A program made the translations under genes and the position numbers. Source: Hymenopellis radicata (lineage: Eukaryota > Basidiomycota > Agaricomycetes > Agaricales > Physalacriaceae). Taken from it: a stretch of DNA of 64,000 bases. Each line of letters starts with the position of its first letter. Within the stretch, counting starts at the first letter, position 1. This document shows positions 23,401-38,100 of this stretch, piece by piece. The notes beneath the pieces are model-generated. The model ran no database searches and had not been told where the DNA came from. It saw only the letters and a program-made list of their open reading frames with translations. The stretch lies in the NCBI GenBank assembly GCA_015501595.1, contig JADNRX010000001.1, positions 744,001 to 808,000 on the forward strand, in the 5' to 3' direction.

Positions 23401-26400
23401 AAGGACTCTGTTCATCGAGTCACTTGAAGGGATGATCGATGCGTCTCATGTCTCTCAGACAAAAGAAGAAGCTACTCAATTTCTTCGGAAGACTGCGTTG
23501 CGAGTCTTCGAGTTGGAAGTCCAGAAATTATCCGCCCCGCGTGATCCTCACAGCTGGAATGCGCCAACACCAATTCTTGCTGCCTTCCTCGATGCTATTC
23601 CCCATGTTTTAGCCCGGGAAGATGCGGCCGAGGTCGAGAGTGCTCGTCTACTGGTTTCGAACATGATTGGAGACCTGATGGGCATGGTTGGACCGAACAC
23701 CAACACCACCTTGCAAGACATCACGCCCATTCTGCATCAACTGTCCCATCGGTTCATTTCCCTTTGTTTCGGCGAATCCCTGGCGCGCAAAACAGCAGGT
23801 TGTGCTGGAATCAAAATTATGGCTGGGACCTCAATGATTGGCGCCGCATGGACTGCCGAACGAGAAATTGAAATCATGCGCGCCCTGCTCCATGTCTTGA
23901 AGGATTTGCCTCCAGACCTCCCTCGCGATACAAGCGACATCGTCTCTATAATGACGATGGTTTTGCGTATCGGACATTCCGTGGTCGATTACGCTGCACC
24001 CACGGAGGCTTCACGCAACAAAGTTATTGCCCTTTGCGGACATTTCTTTCCGGAACTACAAAGCTCGAAAGCTATCGTTCGACAGGCCGCTCAAACATGC
24101 ATTGAACTCCTTGTGGAGCTCAGTGGCATGTCTCTCACGGCGTTGCTACTGCCCCATCGCGACCGTATGCTGTCCGGAATATACACCAAGCCGCTTCGTG
24201 CGCTGCCATTCGCCATACAGATTGGCATGATCGAGGCAGTGCGTTACTGCGTCAGCTTGGATCCGCCTCTGGTCGAGGTCAACGAGGAACTCCTACGTCT
24301 ACTTCACGAGACGTTAGCACTAGCAGATGCTGACGACTTGCACGCCAGAGGGAGTGTTCGTCAAAGCAACATTGAGATCACGAAACTTCACGTTGCTTGC
24401 ATCAAATTGTTGACGGCGTCGATGCCGCTAACTGATTTCTTCAATAAGCAGACTCAGACCCGTCAAAGGTAAGTTCCTTTACACTGCGAAGACCGTTTCT
24501 ACAATGTTGAACACAGGGTCACTGGTGTCTACTTCAAAGCCTTGTACTCTCCCTCTCGCGAGATTAAGGACGTGGCCTATGACGGCCTCAAGATGGTTCT
24601 CGCTCATCAATCGAGGCTTCCCCGTGAACTCCTTCAAACCGGTCTTAGACCCATTCTGATGAACCTGGCAGACCCCAAGCGTCTATCAGTTCCGGGTCTA
24701 GAAGGACTAGCGCGCCTACTGGAACTCCTAGTCAACTACTTCAAAGTTGAAATCGGCCACAAGCTCCTCGATCACTTCCGGGTCGTTGCGGACCCTCAAA
24801 TGCTCCAGCAGTCTTCGAAGTTGCCTTTATCGGAGAACGAGGGCATTACGAAACTTGTTCGCCTGGCCAACATCTTTCACTTGCTCCCGTCCACGGCGAA
24901 CATATTCCTCGATAATCTGATCAACTCTATCGTAGCCACTGAAGCGGCCATGTACTTCTCTGGTCGTAGTCCATTTTCAGAGCCTTTGGCTCGGTACCTC
25001 GACCGGTATCCTCAGGAAGGAGTCGATTTCTTCTTGAAGAACATACACCTCCCACGTCATTTACGGACGTTGCGAAGCATTCTGCAAGCGAAACTGGCTC
25101 CGAGGCTGGAGTCGGAGCTTTCATCCCGAACACCCTTCATCGTGGCGCATTTTATACAAGAGAGCAGTTCCAATCTACTTCCAGCCCTTCTGCTCCTAGA
25201 GGATCTCGCGACGATAGATTCCGGTTGGATACAGCAGCATCCGTATGCCATCGGAGCTCTCGTCAATGTTTGGTACGCTCCGAACACCCAATCCATCGCC
25301 GACCATCTGGACCGTCAGTCCATTGTCTTGTCAATCTTCAAACTGATTTTGGAGACTTACCCTCGCATCGATCTTATCTTCGAGATCGTTGCGGTGTACA
25401 CTTGGAACTTGGAGATGGATCTTGTGCGTACAACCCACTTCCTATACCAAAAGGTCGCCTTGTCGGAGGATTCTGTATATCGTCGTAACATCCTCATGCG
25501 CTTCCTGACTTGGTTCGAGGATCCGTCGTATTCATGGTCTCACAAGGCCTTCTTTATGCGATATGTCATAACTCCGACTCTTCTGGTTCAAGCGTTGCGA
25601 TCTCGTAACGACCGACTCATTGGCAGAGACTTTGTCACTGCGATTCAGAAGATCATATGGTCCCGGGTCTCGGACCCTTCCCGTTTTCAAGAAGCGGACG
25701 ATATGTTGAAGATCGAACTCCTGCATTTCACAACCGTTATGGTTCAGCATTATTCGGACTTGGTGGAAGAAGTGAAGAGCGCTGTCTGGAAGTTCTCGCT
25801 GAGCTACATTCACAACGAAGACCCCGTTGTGAAACAGATAGTATATCTTCTTAACGCTCACTTCTGCACGGCAATTCCCGGCAACCCTCCGAAATTCATC
25901 CTCAAGACGTGGTCGGATATCCTTCGCTCCTCCCAACCAGAACTAGGCCGCGGTGCTATTCGCCAGGAGGCGCTTTCCACGCTTGCCCCTGCTCTTCCCT
26001 TGACCGAAACAGAGTCGGCATCTGGAGATCATCATCACTACCCCCCTTGGGCAGTAACAACCAGACGTTTCATCTACGAGGAGGGCCTTGCTCATGCAGT
26101 TACTATGTATAATCTCATCATCAAACAGCCTGACCTCTTCTACCCTGTCCGAGGGTTATTCGTGACGCACATGGTCGGGTCGCTTCACAAACTGGGATTG
26201 ATGAATGGTTCGACTACGGAAACGCGCAGCCTTTCTATCGATATCTTGCAGGTGATCTTCAACTGGGAGAGAAAAGCACAGGAAGAGCACTCGATGAAGA
26301 TGGAGACCGACGAGCCCCAGAAGGACGTGATGACGCCCTTGCTTTACCGGGAAAATATGGTCAGTTACCTTGTACGATTAGCGTCCTCTTTTCCCGAATC

Positions 26401-29400
26401 ACCGTCAAAAAACAATACCTCCGCCAGCATCGTTCCCCGAGCTTTGGCCCTTCTCAAGGCGATTGTGGGACCGAGCGGCTGGACGGACGTTGCTTTTGGC
26501 TTGCGATTTTTCATGCGTGCTTTGGATCAGGTAATCGAGCCGATTTATTCAATAAGAACGCTTTGCTAACGTTCTGCTCGTAGAATGACCTAGACACTGA
26601 AAACACGTTGACCGCTGCCGTCTCGTCCGCCAAAGTCCTTCAAGTCATTTGTGCCGAGCAAAGCGACGAATGGTATATTTCCAATGCGGAGTACTTACAG
26701 AAGCTGGTGAAGAAGGGTTTGGTAACGAACGAAAACGCTTTGCACGTCGCGTTGGGCCCTATCTTCGACCGACTCATCGGACTCTTTCCATTGCCTAAGG
26801 AGGACGACGAGCAACCGGGCGATCTCTCAGAATTTCATTCATGGGTATACGCGTCTATCCACGATGCTCTTCAGACAAACAATGCCGTTCGTGGTCCTCT
26901 CATCATGCTCCAAGCCATCGTGAAGGTCACTCCGGAACGCATTGAATCTTTCCATGTACATCTGCTCAAGCTTCTCATCCGTTTGACAAAGGACCATGTT
27001 CAGCCCGCCAAAGATGCTCCCGCTGGCCCTGCACAGGCCCCTCCCGATAGCACTGTCCTTCTCATTATATCCATTCTCGAAATCTGTCAAGCGTCCATTG
27101 CATTTCTTGCAGATCAAAGACGAGCACTTCTGACAAACCTTGCCATCCTTGCCGAGAAATCCCGCAACCCTCATATTTGTCGCTATATACTTGGCCTCGC
27201 CCGCACATGGGCGCTAAAGCAGGAACCGTATCCCACGTCAAAAGACAAGGCCAACCTTTTGAACAAGATGGGTGCTTTCGAAGGCAAAGGAGCTGATCTC
27301 TTCAATCCATACTTGGAGCTCATTCTCGAGATTTTCAACGAGCCGAGTCTACGTCGCAGCGATTTAACCTCCCGCCTTGAGCCAGCATTCTTGCTTGGTT
27401 GTCGAGCGGCCGACACAAGCCTCCGAGAACGTTTTATGGATCTGTTGGATGCTAGCGTTCCTCGATCCCTGTTCAGCAGACTGACGTACATTTGCGGAGT
27501 CCAGAATTGGGAGACGTTGGCGGACAACAACTGGATCTATCTCGCTCTTCACCTCTTGTTGGGCGCTGCAGATAGCACGGAACCCTCGACTACACGTGCC
27601 ATTTCGACCTCTGCTCCCCGTATCAACAATCAGAGTACCGTCAATGCGATTCAACGGTTGTCTTATTTTGACGCTCAAGCTGCCCATGAGACTTGGCTTT
27701 CTGTCTTTCCTGTCGCATGGTCGTGCCTCTCCCGACGCGAGCAGGCTGATCTTACCTACCACATGATTGTTCTCCTCAGTAAAGACTATCACAGTCGGCA
27801 GGCTCATGTTCGACCGAATGTCGTAGAAACATTACTCGCGGGTATTCACGCTTGTTCCCCGGCCATGACACTTCCGCCGCATCTCGTTAAATACCTCGCC
27901 AAAACTTTCGGATGCTGGTGAGTCATTCACATTGTTTCAATGAATCACTCTAACTTCTGTCTTTCTAGGTATGTTGCGCTTGAGATTCTTGGTGACTCGA
28001 TGGAGTCCGTGAAGGACGATGAGCCTAGTATCAGAGATTTCGTTTTCGATTCTCTGGCGGATGTCTATGCGGAGCTCGCTGAAGATGACATGTTCTACGG
28101 CGTCTGGCGCAAGCGCTGTCTGCACATGGACACGAATATTGCCTTAGCGTTTGAGCAGAACGGGATGTGGGAACATGCTTCGACTGTCTACGAGAATGCT
28201 CAGAGCAAAGCTCGTACCGGTACCATTCCGTTTTCAGAGTCGGAATATTGCCTCTGGGAGGACCATTGGATTTTATCGGCTGAAAAATTGCAGCATTGGG
28301 AGGTTCTCAACGAACTCGGCCGAGCCGATAACAATCCTGAGCTGCAGCTTGAATGCGCCTGGCGGTTGAAGGATTGGAACGAGAACAGGACAAGTCTCGA
28401 GGAGATGGTCAACCAGTTGCCGGAAGTGCCCACCCCTCGACGGCGTGTCTTTGAATCCTTCCTCGCCTTACTGAAGATGCCCGGAGCTTTAGACAAGAAT
28501 GTTGACTTCACAACGTTCCTCGAGGACGCGATGCAACTATCACTTCGCAAATGGGTCGGTCTTCCGGCGACGCTCTCTGCAGCTCACATCCCGCTTCTTC
28601 AACATTTTCAGCAGTTCGTTGAGCTTCAAGAAGCCGTACAGATATTTGGCTCTCTCTCTCAGACAACATCTCAAAATCTGGAGAGGAAATCACAGGAATT
28701 GAAGATGGTACTACAAGCATGGCGCGAGCGTCTCCCCAACCTCGACGATGATATCAGCATTTGGAGCGATCTCGTCGCGTGGCGTCAGAACGTGTTCAAT
28801 TCCATCAACGCATCGTACATTCCTCTGATTGGCGGCTCCAACCAAGGTGGTAACGGTGCAGCCGGTAATGCTAATACATTCGGTTACCGCGGGTACCACG
28901 AAACAGCATGGATCATCAATCGTTTTGCGCATGTGGCGCGTAAACACGATCTTCTGGAGGCATGCTTCACATCTTTAGCCAAGATCTACACGTTGCCCAA
29001 TATCGAAATTTCTGAAGCGTTTCTGAAACTACGAGAACAGGCGCGCTGTTACTACCAGAAACCGAACGATCTACAGGCTGGACTCGAGGTGATCAACAAC
29101 ACCAATCTCCATTACTTTTCAGCTGCGCAAAAGGCCGAATTTTTCACGCTGAAGGCGATGTTCCTCGCACGAGCCGGCCATCAGGAGGCGAGTGCGTCAT
29201 TTGGGCAAGCTGCTCAGATGGACATGAACCAGCCTAAGGTGTGGGCTGAATGGGGGCGTTTCCATGATCGCCTCTACAAGGAGAATGGCGATTTGAATAC
29301 TGCGGGACAAGCAGTGAGCTGCTACCTTACTGCCGCTGGTTTATACAAGAACGGCAAGAGTCGACCTTTGCTTGCTCGAGTCTTGTGGTTCTTGAGCATC

Positions 29401-31944
29401 GACGATCACAACCTCGTTATTGCGCGCGCCTTTGACACATATAAGGGTGATGGCGCTTTCTGGTTCTGGATAACGCTCATTCCGCAACTTTGCACGTCCC
29501 TCTCGTTGCGGGAAGTGAAACAGGCCCGCTATATTTTGCTCAATCTGGCAAAACACTATCCTCAGGTATGATTATCGTCTACTATTTCTTCTCATGACCA
29601 ATGACGTCCTCGAAATCCAGGCCCTGTTTTTCTATATCAGAACGACTCGCGAAGAGATGCTCCAAGCTAAGCATACGCAAATGAAGGCAACGAGAGCTCA
29701 ACAAGCAGCTGCTGCTGCCGCTGCCGCTTCAGGAAACACTGACGTCGTCGTCCCGGCCGCTCCTACAGCTGACGTCGTTCCATCGGGACGTAAGTCGTAT
29801 ATGACCTCTCATTATTTTTAGCTCTTCTCAACTTCTATCTTAGTATGGGACCATGTCCACGACATCGTGCAGTTACTGAAAACCGCATTCCCGTTACTGA
29901 TTTTAAGCCTGGAGACGATGCTTGATCAAATGTTGTCAAAGTTCAAAGCAGCCCACGAGGAGGACATGTACCGACACCTCTCAATGTTACTGCATGATGC
30001 ACTGCAGGTAAGCTTATGCCGGACTGCCTGATAGGTTGTTTTCTGATTTGTCACAAGCTCTATCTTGTTCGAATGAATCAAAATGGGGAAGACATGGAAC
30101 TGACTCCCCATTTCATCTTCACATTACAGCGGCTTTCCGCAGGTATTCATAACCAAGGTCTCCCCCGCATCAAGGTAGATAGTTTCATTTCAACTTACAA
30201 CGACGGAGCTGACATTTTTATCTATAATAGGAAGTATTTGACGAGGACTTCCTCAACGTCAAATTGAACCTCAACGAGTACATTCAGCGCCTACAACGGT
30301 GGCGAGATCGATACGAGACCATTCTCGACGCAAAGCCACGTTTCCAGACCATGGATGCACTTAGTCATTACCTGATTGAATTCCAATATAGCAAAGTCGA
30401 CGAAATCGAAGTTCCTGGGCAGTACACTGAGGTAATTGTTTGCCTGTATGCTCTTCTGCTTACTTAGCCTCGTGCAGGAAAAGGACAACAATCAGAACTT
30501 CGTTCGAATTCAAAAGTTCCATCCACGCTTTGAGAATTGTCGTACCAACAACACTTACTGGAAACGCATCACATTGATCGGAAGTGACAATTCCAGCATT
30601 TCGTTCTGTGTCCAACCGCCTGCCGCTCGGACTTATCGACGGGAGGAGAAAGCCATGCAACTCTGTCGTACATTGAACGGGTAAGTACTTCTCCCATTAT
30701 GGCTGTCGTCTTCATTTCAAGGTGTCCAGTGCTTTGGCCCGCAAGAAAGAAACACGGAAGAGGAATCTCTCGTTCCATGTTCCTGTCATTGTTTCCTGCA
30801 GCCCCGCCCTTCGATTGTTCCAAATGGACACATCGTTTGTCGCCTTCAGCGACATGTTCGACCTACATTGTCGGAATACTGGTATTGCGAGAGAAGCGGC
30901 GATTCTCTATTCAGCTGGTAAAGTTAACAAAATGCTCCGAGAGGCCAGACAGAGTGCTGTACCAAATTCGGTACGTGGATTACACTTTGGGCGCGTTAAA
31001 CCTAACTGTTGTGGATCAGTTTGGAAAGCCAGAGTATCTGACAATGAAGAAGACCATCTATGACGAGATCTGTGCTAAGATGGTTCCGGATGACATTATT
31101 ACGAAGGTAACGAAGTCCATTTTTACAGTCGTGATCAGAGACTTACTGGCAACATGCAGTACATGATTCGTACCATGGACGGGGCAAGTGAACTATGGCG
31201 GATGCGGAAACAGTTCGCCTTGCAAGTCGCGAGCACAAGCTTCTTGACGTACATGCTGTTCATGGGTGGTCGGCAGCCTCTTCGATTCTTCCTTTCGCGC
31301 TCGACAGGTCAGATTGTCATGACGGAACCCCTACCCAGTATGTCATATCTAGTTTCTTCTGGAGAGTTGGGTCTGATGCACCGTGAAGCATTTGTCAATC
31401 CCAATGTTCCCGTATTCCACGTGAACGACGTTGTACCCTTTAGGCTCACGCCGAACATGCAACACTTCATAGCTCCGATCTTCTTCGAGGGTATTCTCGC
31501 TCCGGGCATCATGTCTATCGGTCGCTCCTTGACCGAGCCGCAGGTCAGTAGCGGGCAGCTTGATACTTCATGGTGAAATTTCTCACGTTCTGTTAGTTCG
31601 AGCTAGAGCATCAGCTTGCATTATTCTGTCGGGAGGAAGTTCTGGGGTGGATGCGCAACAAAACCCCCAATGCAGATGCGAACGCCACTCAGTTCAAGCA
31701 TAATGTCATGGCGAACGTCGAGAACATCGTCAAGCATGCCGAGACGCTAGCGTGTAAAATTGAACACGATCAGGCTCGTATCGTCTCCATCTAACGCTTG
31801 TCGGTTCTCTGACTTTACCTTTAGGCTCTACAGGGCGTCACTCCTACAGTACCGGTTATGCAGACGGCGATTGGTCTCATATGCAGCGCAAGTAATCCAG
31901 TTCAGTTGATCAAGATGGGCGAGTCGTACCAGCCGTGGTTTTAA
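20421..31944 (+). CDS. TRA1: Tra1/TRRAP PIKK-family pseudokinase
   Basis: An 11.5-kb gene with roughly 15-17 short introns and about 3,500 residues, the usual Tra1 size. The N-terminus has LDPATDLKTKIILATEIRER. HEAT/TPR helices fill most of the length. The FAT region includes ALFFYIRTTREEMLQAKHTQ and FRHAWRDRYETIL-like RLQRWRDRYETILDAK. The kinase-like domain has MIRTMDGASELWRMRKQFAL and GRQPLRFFLSRSTGQIVMTE. There the catalytic Asp/Asn and the DFG-type Asp of PIKKs are missing, as in all Tra1 proteins. The FATC ends LIKMGESYQPWF. Tra1 is the activator-binding scaffold of SAGA and NuA4. One base seems missing in the CCC at 20667-20669: HLLIP must continue as ALIDRLTNGEPAYRKDS. A cryptic splice (donor near 20630, acceptor near 20696) would also keep the frame but would drop conserved residues. 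Confidence 0.95.
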
Positions 31945-32410
31945 GCAGTCGATTGTATCACTACATCATCATGTATATCTATCTCATCATACGCATATCT
32001 TGTACACACTTGTAGAATAACTAATGTACTATTTTCTTCACAAGTACGCCACAAGGGGACGATTCGAGAAACAGAGGCGTACGCTGAGCCGCTACTTGAT
32101 GTGTAGTCTCCCTGGAGACGCTTCCTGGCGGCGCTGCGCCAGATACCATACAAGGACATCTACAGATCTTCTTTACGACAACTAGCATCCTGTGGAAGTC
32201 CCAGAAATATTTACTTATACTCTTATTAGCGTCCCGTTAGAACGACACAAGGATGGCGACGGACGGCCTCCTAGTCTCATTTGTACCGATATCAATACGT
32301 TGCGTTTGGCATATAACCGCTACTGTCAATCCACCTCAACACCTGTCAATGTCATTGGGAGCCACTAACAGTTGGATTGTATCAACGTTACGACGAAAAG
32401 TCCACTGAAC
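31945..32410. other. convergent 3' intergenic region
   Basis: About 465 bp between the convergent stops of TRA1 and the Brd8-like gene. It is AT-rich and holds only short random frames. It presumably carries both polyadenylation regions. Confidence 0.5.
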
Positions 32411-33882
32411 TTAATGCATCATTAAAGCCGCTTCCGTATTCCGGAAGTCGTTGACTAGTACTTCGCTGTCGTCCCTCATCTGTGTGGAATGAGCACGGGA
32501 AAGAAGGCAGAGTAGAAATCACTAACGGTCTCTGCCATTCGGGAAACGGATGATCCAGGCCTGTTGTACATGATTGCGTTGGCAAACATCAAGTAAATAT
32601 CTCTACGGTACTCTAGCGAGTTGGTGATAGCCCCTTCCTTAATCTTGTTCTTTATCGTACGCAGGTCTGTGGGCCGCTTGACGATGTCGCGATAGTCAGG
32701 TGCTTCACTTGCCTTGATGGGGCTCTGGAAGATGTTACCGTCCTTGAGGGTGGTTATGCGGGAATGGAGTGGCCCGATAATGGACTGAAAGCGCTTGATT
32801 GCGATAGCTTCTGGGTCTGCGCCACCCGGCGACGGCCACGAGTACTCGAAGACCCTGCTTCCTCTTCATTGAGGGGTTCGGAGACTTCGCGGAGGCGTTT
32901 TTTGTCGCGAATACTGTCTGGTGGATCCAAAACCGATGCTTTGCGTTTGCCTGACGAAAGATTGAAAAAGTGCAAGGAGATGGTATTAATCTCGTACTTC
33001 TGCGTGCAGGAAATTCTGGTGCGGGGGACTCTTCGTCGCCGGCAGGTGTGTCCATGCGCTCCATCTCGACATCGCTGCTGTCCGGTGCTGATGAGCGTCC
33101 TTTCTTACGGTCTTTAGGTTTCGTTGTCGTCGATGCTCGGAGTCGCGCCGCTCTAGCTGCGTAAGTATGAGTAACAGAAGCATCCGAGAGACGATGGTCT
33201 TCACTTCGCGTCGCATGTAGCGGTTCATCTTCAGATGACTCGTCGTCTTCGTCAGCACCTCCTGCAGTGTCCTGTTCGTCGCTGGCCTTTGGTTGTTCCT
33301 CTGTGAATGGGCCGTTGTCCGGCTCTTCGGTCCTGGGCTCTGGTTTCTTCCATGTCCCCGCACGTAGTTGCTCAATTTCCTCGGCAATTGCTCTGCCAGA
33401 ATACTTAGGACAGTGAAAGATGGTAGAAACAATCAATATACTTGAATTTGGCCTCCTCGACAAGAATTAGTTTGCGGAGTTCATCAAAGTGGGTCGCGTA
33501 GAATCGTCTGGCCAACGCCAAGTTGACTGCGGCGTGGATGGTGGCGTTTGCCTCTGTACTATGGCTGATAAGCCGAACTCAAGCACTGAACATGGGTTCA
33601 ACGTACAGATCAAGCCCGGCCTCTTGCAATAAATTCGCGTAAATTGACTGGCAAGACTGAAATGTATTATTTTGGCGCGAAAATGGAAGTTAGAAGACGC
33701 AGTACTTGAGCTGTGAAGAACGATTTTGGATGGGACAATAGTGGGTGCTTGGAGAGCAATTTCGCGATAGAAGACCAGTCGTCTCCGAGCTCGTAGACGG
33801 CCTGAGCGAGGATAAGGCGGTCTCTTGGGGTCATCGCCGCCATGTCGGGCTCTGCTGGTCGGCGAGCAGTACGCGTACTCAT
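32411..33882 (-). CDS. Brd8-like bromodomain protein
   Basis: The N-terminus (MTPRDRLILAQAVYELGDDW, then SSIAKLLSKHPLLSHPKSFF) is the SANT/Myb-like domain seen in BRD8-type NuA4 subunits. It is followed by CQSIYANLLQEAGLD and an acidic, Ser/Glu-rich linker. The C-terminal half is a bromodomain: AIAIKRFQSIIGPLHSRI, NIFQSPIKASEAPDYRDIVK and YRRDIYLMFANAIMYNRPGS, with the conserved acetyl-lysine-binding Asn in MYN. It ends SEVLVNDFRNTEAALMMH after a last intron. The frame changes between RRRV and DPEAIAIKRFQ; one extra G at the minus-strand GGG (plus CCC 32825-32827) restores it. Brd8 proteins read acetylated histones within the TIP60/NuA4 complex, which also contains Tra1, the convergent neighbour here. 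The start codon lies 90 bp from that of the divergent protease gene. Confidence 0.8.
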
Positions 33883-33972
33883 TAGATAGGAGGTGCTTAC
33901 CTAACGTGTGGCTTGCATGACGTCCATCAGCCGGTTTGGTTGCCAGCAGTCGCAGCTCTGTTCTGTACCACC
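33883..33972. promoter_or_regulatory. 90-bp divergent intergenic promoter
   Basis: Only 90 bp separate the start codons of the Brd8-like gene (minus) and aspartic protease copy 1 (plus). Both core promoters and 5' UTRs must lie here or overlap the neighbouring coding regions. No TATA box was recognised. Confidence 0.55.
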
Positions 33973-35511
<1,539 letters not shown>

Positions 35512-35754
35512 AGCCATGGTTCCCGTGGTATCGACGGCCAAGTATTCACTCGTTAGCCTTTACCTCATGAGGTGTATGATAGTATAGAGTTTAGCATTGC
35601 TTTAGTATTACGCTTCTCGACGTTATTGCATCGTTCTCTTGTCAAGTTATGATAATTCAAATAACCCAGCTGCAGTTTGCGGAGTGATCTATTCAAGTAC
35701 AAGTGGTCTGGAACCTATTCAAGTAACGCGTGGTCGCCATGAGAGCATCTTGAA

Positions 35755-37795
35755 ATGCATCATCCATCATCTCATTTACTTCTTCGCTCACTCCAGGATC
35801 AACTGCCCTCGATATCCCGTTCTGAAGGAGTTAGGACGGGCATATTAGGCAAGGCGTATTCGAGACCCCTTGACAGGATACAAGTGTTGGGAAACGATGA
35901 GACCTTGGGCCACACTGGGTGAACTTCATGAAAGACATGCTGTTAAATTCTGCTGATGTAGACTGAAGATGTGTTAACGCGCTCAGTTGGGCGCAAGATG
36001 GTGAAATCTTACTTAGTGGAGGTGATGACCGGACGTGAGTCTTGCCAATATAACTGTTGTGAGTTGTGGTTCGACCTTATATGGTGCCAGAGTGCGAATA
36101 TGGCGGGGAGACCCAACTTTGGAAACATCTTCTGCGTTCCCTACACTGTCCTGTTGCGCGGTCATTACCACCGGGCATCGCGCCAATATCTTCAATGCCC
36201 AAATGCTGCCCTATTCTTCTCGTATGTGAGTCAAGTGCCTCTGTCTTTTTTATGTTCCAAACCCTCCCATAATAGTGCGACGGTCGCAGGAGATCGCCAA
36301 GTGCGCGTATTTGATGTGGGATATGTGCACGGCGGGAGCGAGACGGAGTATTCGAATGCGCGGACGCATCTTTTGACGTGCCATGAGGATCGCGTTAAAC
36401 GGATTGTTACGGAGCAGAGTCCTGATGTGTTCTTGACTGTCTCAGAGGTAGCTTGCGCCGTACACAACGAACGCAGTAAGTGATTTGACTCGACTTAGGA
36501 TGGCACGGTGCGGCAACATGACCTGCGGAGCTCGCATACGTGCAGGAGCCAGTGTCCTGCACCACTGGTGCAGATGGACCATGAGCTGACATCGTTATCG
36601 ATGTCGTCGCTCACTCCGTACCAATTTGTGGTCGCCGGGCAGTCACCTTACGTTCGTACAGATACCAGTGGCGTCTGATTCTCATGTGTGATACGGCTTG
36701 TAGGGATATCTATTTGATAGGCGAAGCCTGCGCGCGAAACAGCCATCCGGGGGCTCAAGAAGTATCACGACGTGCACTAGGCTCTTTGGGCGTCCTGCTT
36801 CTCCCCCTGAGGAGCCGTCCTCAGATCCTCCGCGTCGCATCAGCAAACGCGACCACGTCACCGGTGTTCGCATGAATTCAACGAGTAGTGACGAGGTATG
36901 AAAAGATGGTTTTCAATGTCCTATTCGTCGCTCATGGTTTTCCTGACAGCTTCTAATTGGCAAGCCGACATCAAGTGGCAATCCGTGAGCTCTGAACTGA
37001 CCACACGTGTAGCATATAGTGCCGACGGTGTCTATCGTTTCTCGACGCTTGGAGAGCCGTCAGAAGACGTGCACGCTTCTCCAAGCGCCGTCTTACCATC
37101 CGAGTCTGAGGTTGAAGACGAACCCCCGCCTTATCCAGACTCATTGTTTCCGCAGAAGCCGCAAGGAGTTTCGGTTGTTCTCCCATTGCATCGCTATTTA
37201 GGAGCGCGCAATGTTGAGACCGTCAAAGACGGTACGGATCTGCACGACTTCCTTCTAGGGATCACTTATACCGTTGCTAGTGAATTTTCTGGGACCACGG
37301 AGTGAATTTGTAACTATTGGCTCTGATGACGGTAATTTCTTTATGTGGGAGAAGGATTCCGGCCATCTTCATGGCATATATGAAGGTGGGCTACAGTGCC
37401 GTCTGAGAACCTTCCTCGATTAACCCTCGCTGCATCGTAGGTGACTCCAGCATTGTGAATGTAATTGAAGGTCACCCTCATCTACCGCTCATCGCCACCA
37501 GTGGTATCGATACAACAGTAAAGGTTATTCGATCTCTTGCTCTCCTGAATTCGAATGAGCTGAACCTGGCCTTAAGCTGTTTGCGCCCCAACTTGATTCC
37601 GAGGATACGCCCAGTTGCTTCTCAAGGACAGATAATGCGGCCAACATCATAGAGTCGAATTCGCAACCTGGAACAAGAGTTCCCATGTTCAGGAGGCTGG
37701 ATGTGATTCAACTGTTGTTGGAGGCACAGGCTCTCCAAGGGCACGGTGGGGATGAGGATAGCCATGTGGCAGAGATACCTTGCACTAATCAGTAA
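35755..37795 (+). CDS. DCAF-type WD40 protein (CUL4-DDB1 receptor)
   Basis: About ten small exons were rebuilt by eye, the first from the ATG at 35755. Known exons include 35755-35918, 35969-36034, 36091-36225, 36276-36447, 36499-36651, 37281-37385, 37441-37523 and 37577-37795. WD40 repeats are GHTGCVNALSWAQDGEILLS, VAGDRQVRVFDVG, EDGTVRQHDLRSS (a WDxR-like DDB1-binding motif), SPYGYLFDRR, ADGVYRFSTL, GARNVETVKDVNFLGPRSEF, GSDDGNFFMWEKDSGHLHGI and ATSGIDTTVKLFAP. This order resembles DCAF6/DCAF8, substrate receptors of CUL4-DDB1 ubiquitin ligases. The junction after 36887-36895 is uncertain: the best in-frame choice gives a 125-nt intron, longer than all others. It lies between the two protease copies. 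Confidence 0.8.
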
Positions 37796-37837
37796 AATCT
37801 GTAGCATTAGTAGTGTTGACATTGACAATTGTACTTA

Positions 37838-38100
37838 CTGTACAGATTCATTCAATTCGTCACCCATGTGACCTGTGACCGGGGTGACGAAAATTTGAAT
37901 TCGTCGCGGCGCCGAAGGTGCCGTGACCGCGAAAAAATTTCGGCAATTTTTATTGATTTTCAGAGAAATTTAGCTGATTTTTCGGCCATTTTTACTTCCC
38001 GAATTCGTCAGATCGCGCCGGGACCTGTGACCAGTGTGACAATTCGTCAATTTCGGGTCGCCTGTGACCCGTGACTGATGAATTGAACGAATCTCTACAG
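37838..38100. mobile_element. 263-bp MITE with TA target site
   Basis: The left end reads CTGTACAGATTCATTCAATT and the inverted right end reads CTGTAGAGATTCGTTCAATT. The terminal inverted repeats are about 25 bp with three mismatches. Both sides are flanked by TA (37836-37837 and 38101-38102), as for Tc1/mariner or Stowaway-like elements. The inside has inverted TGTGACC repeats and AT-rich runs but no coding frame. It sits 42 bp past the stop of the WD40 gene. Confidence 0.75.
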
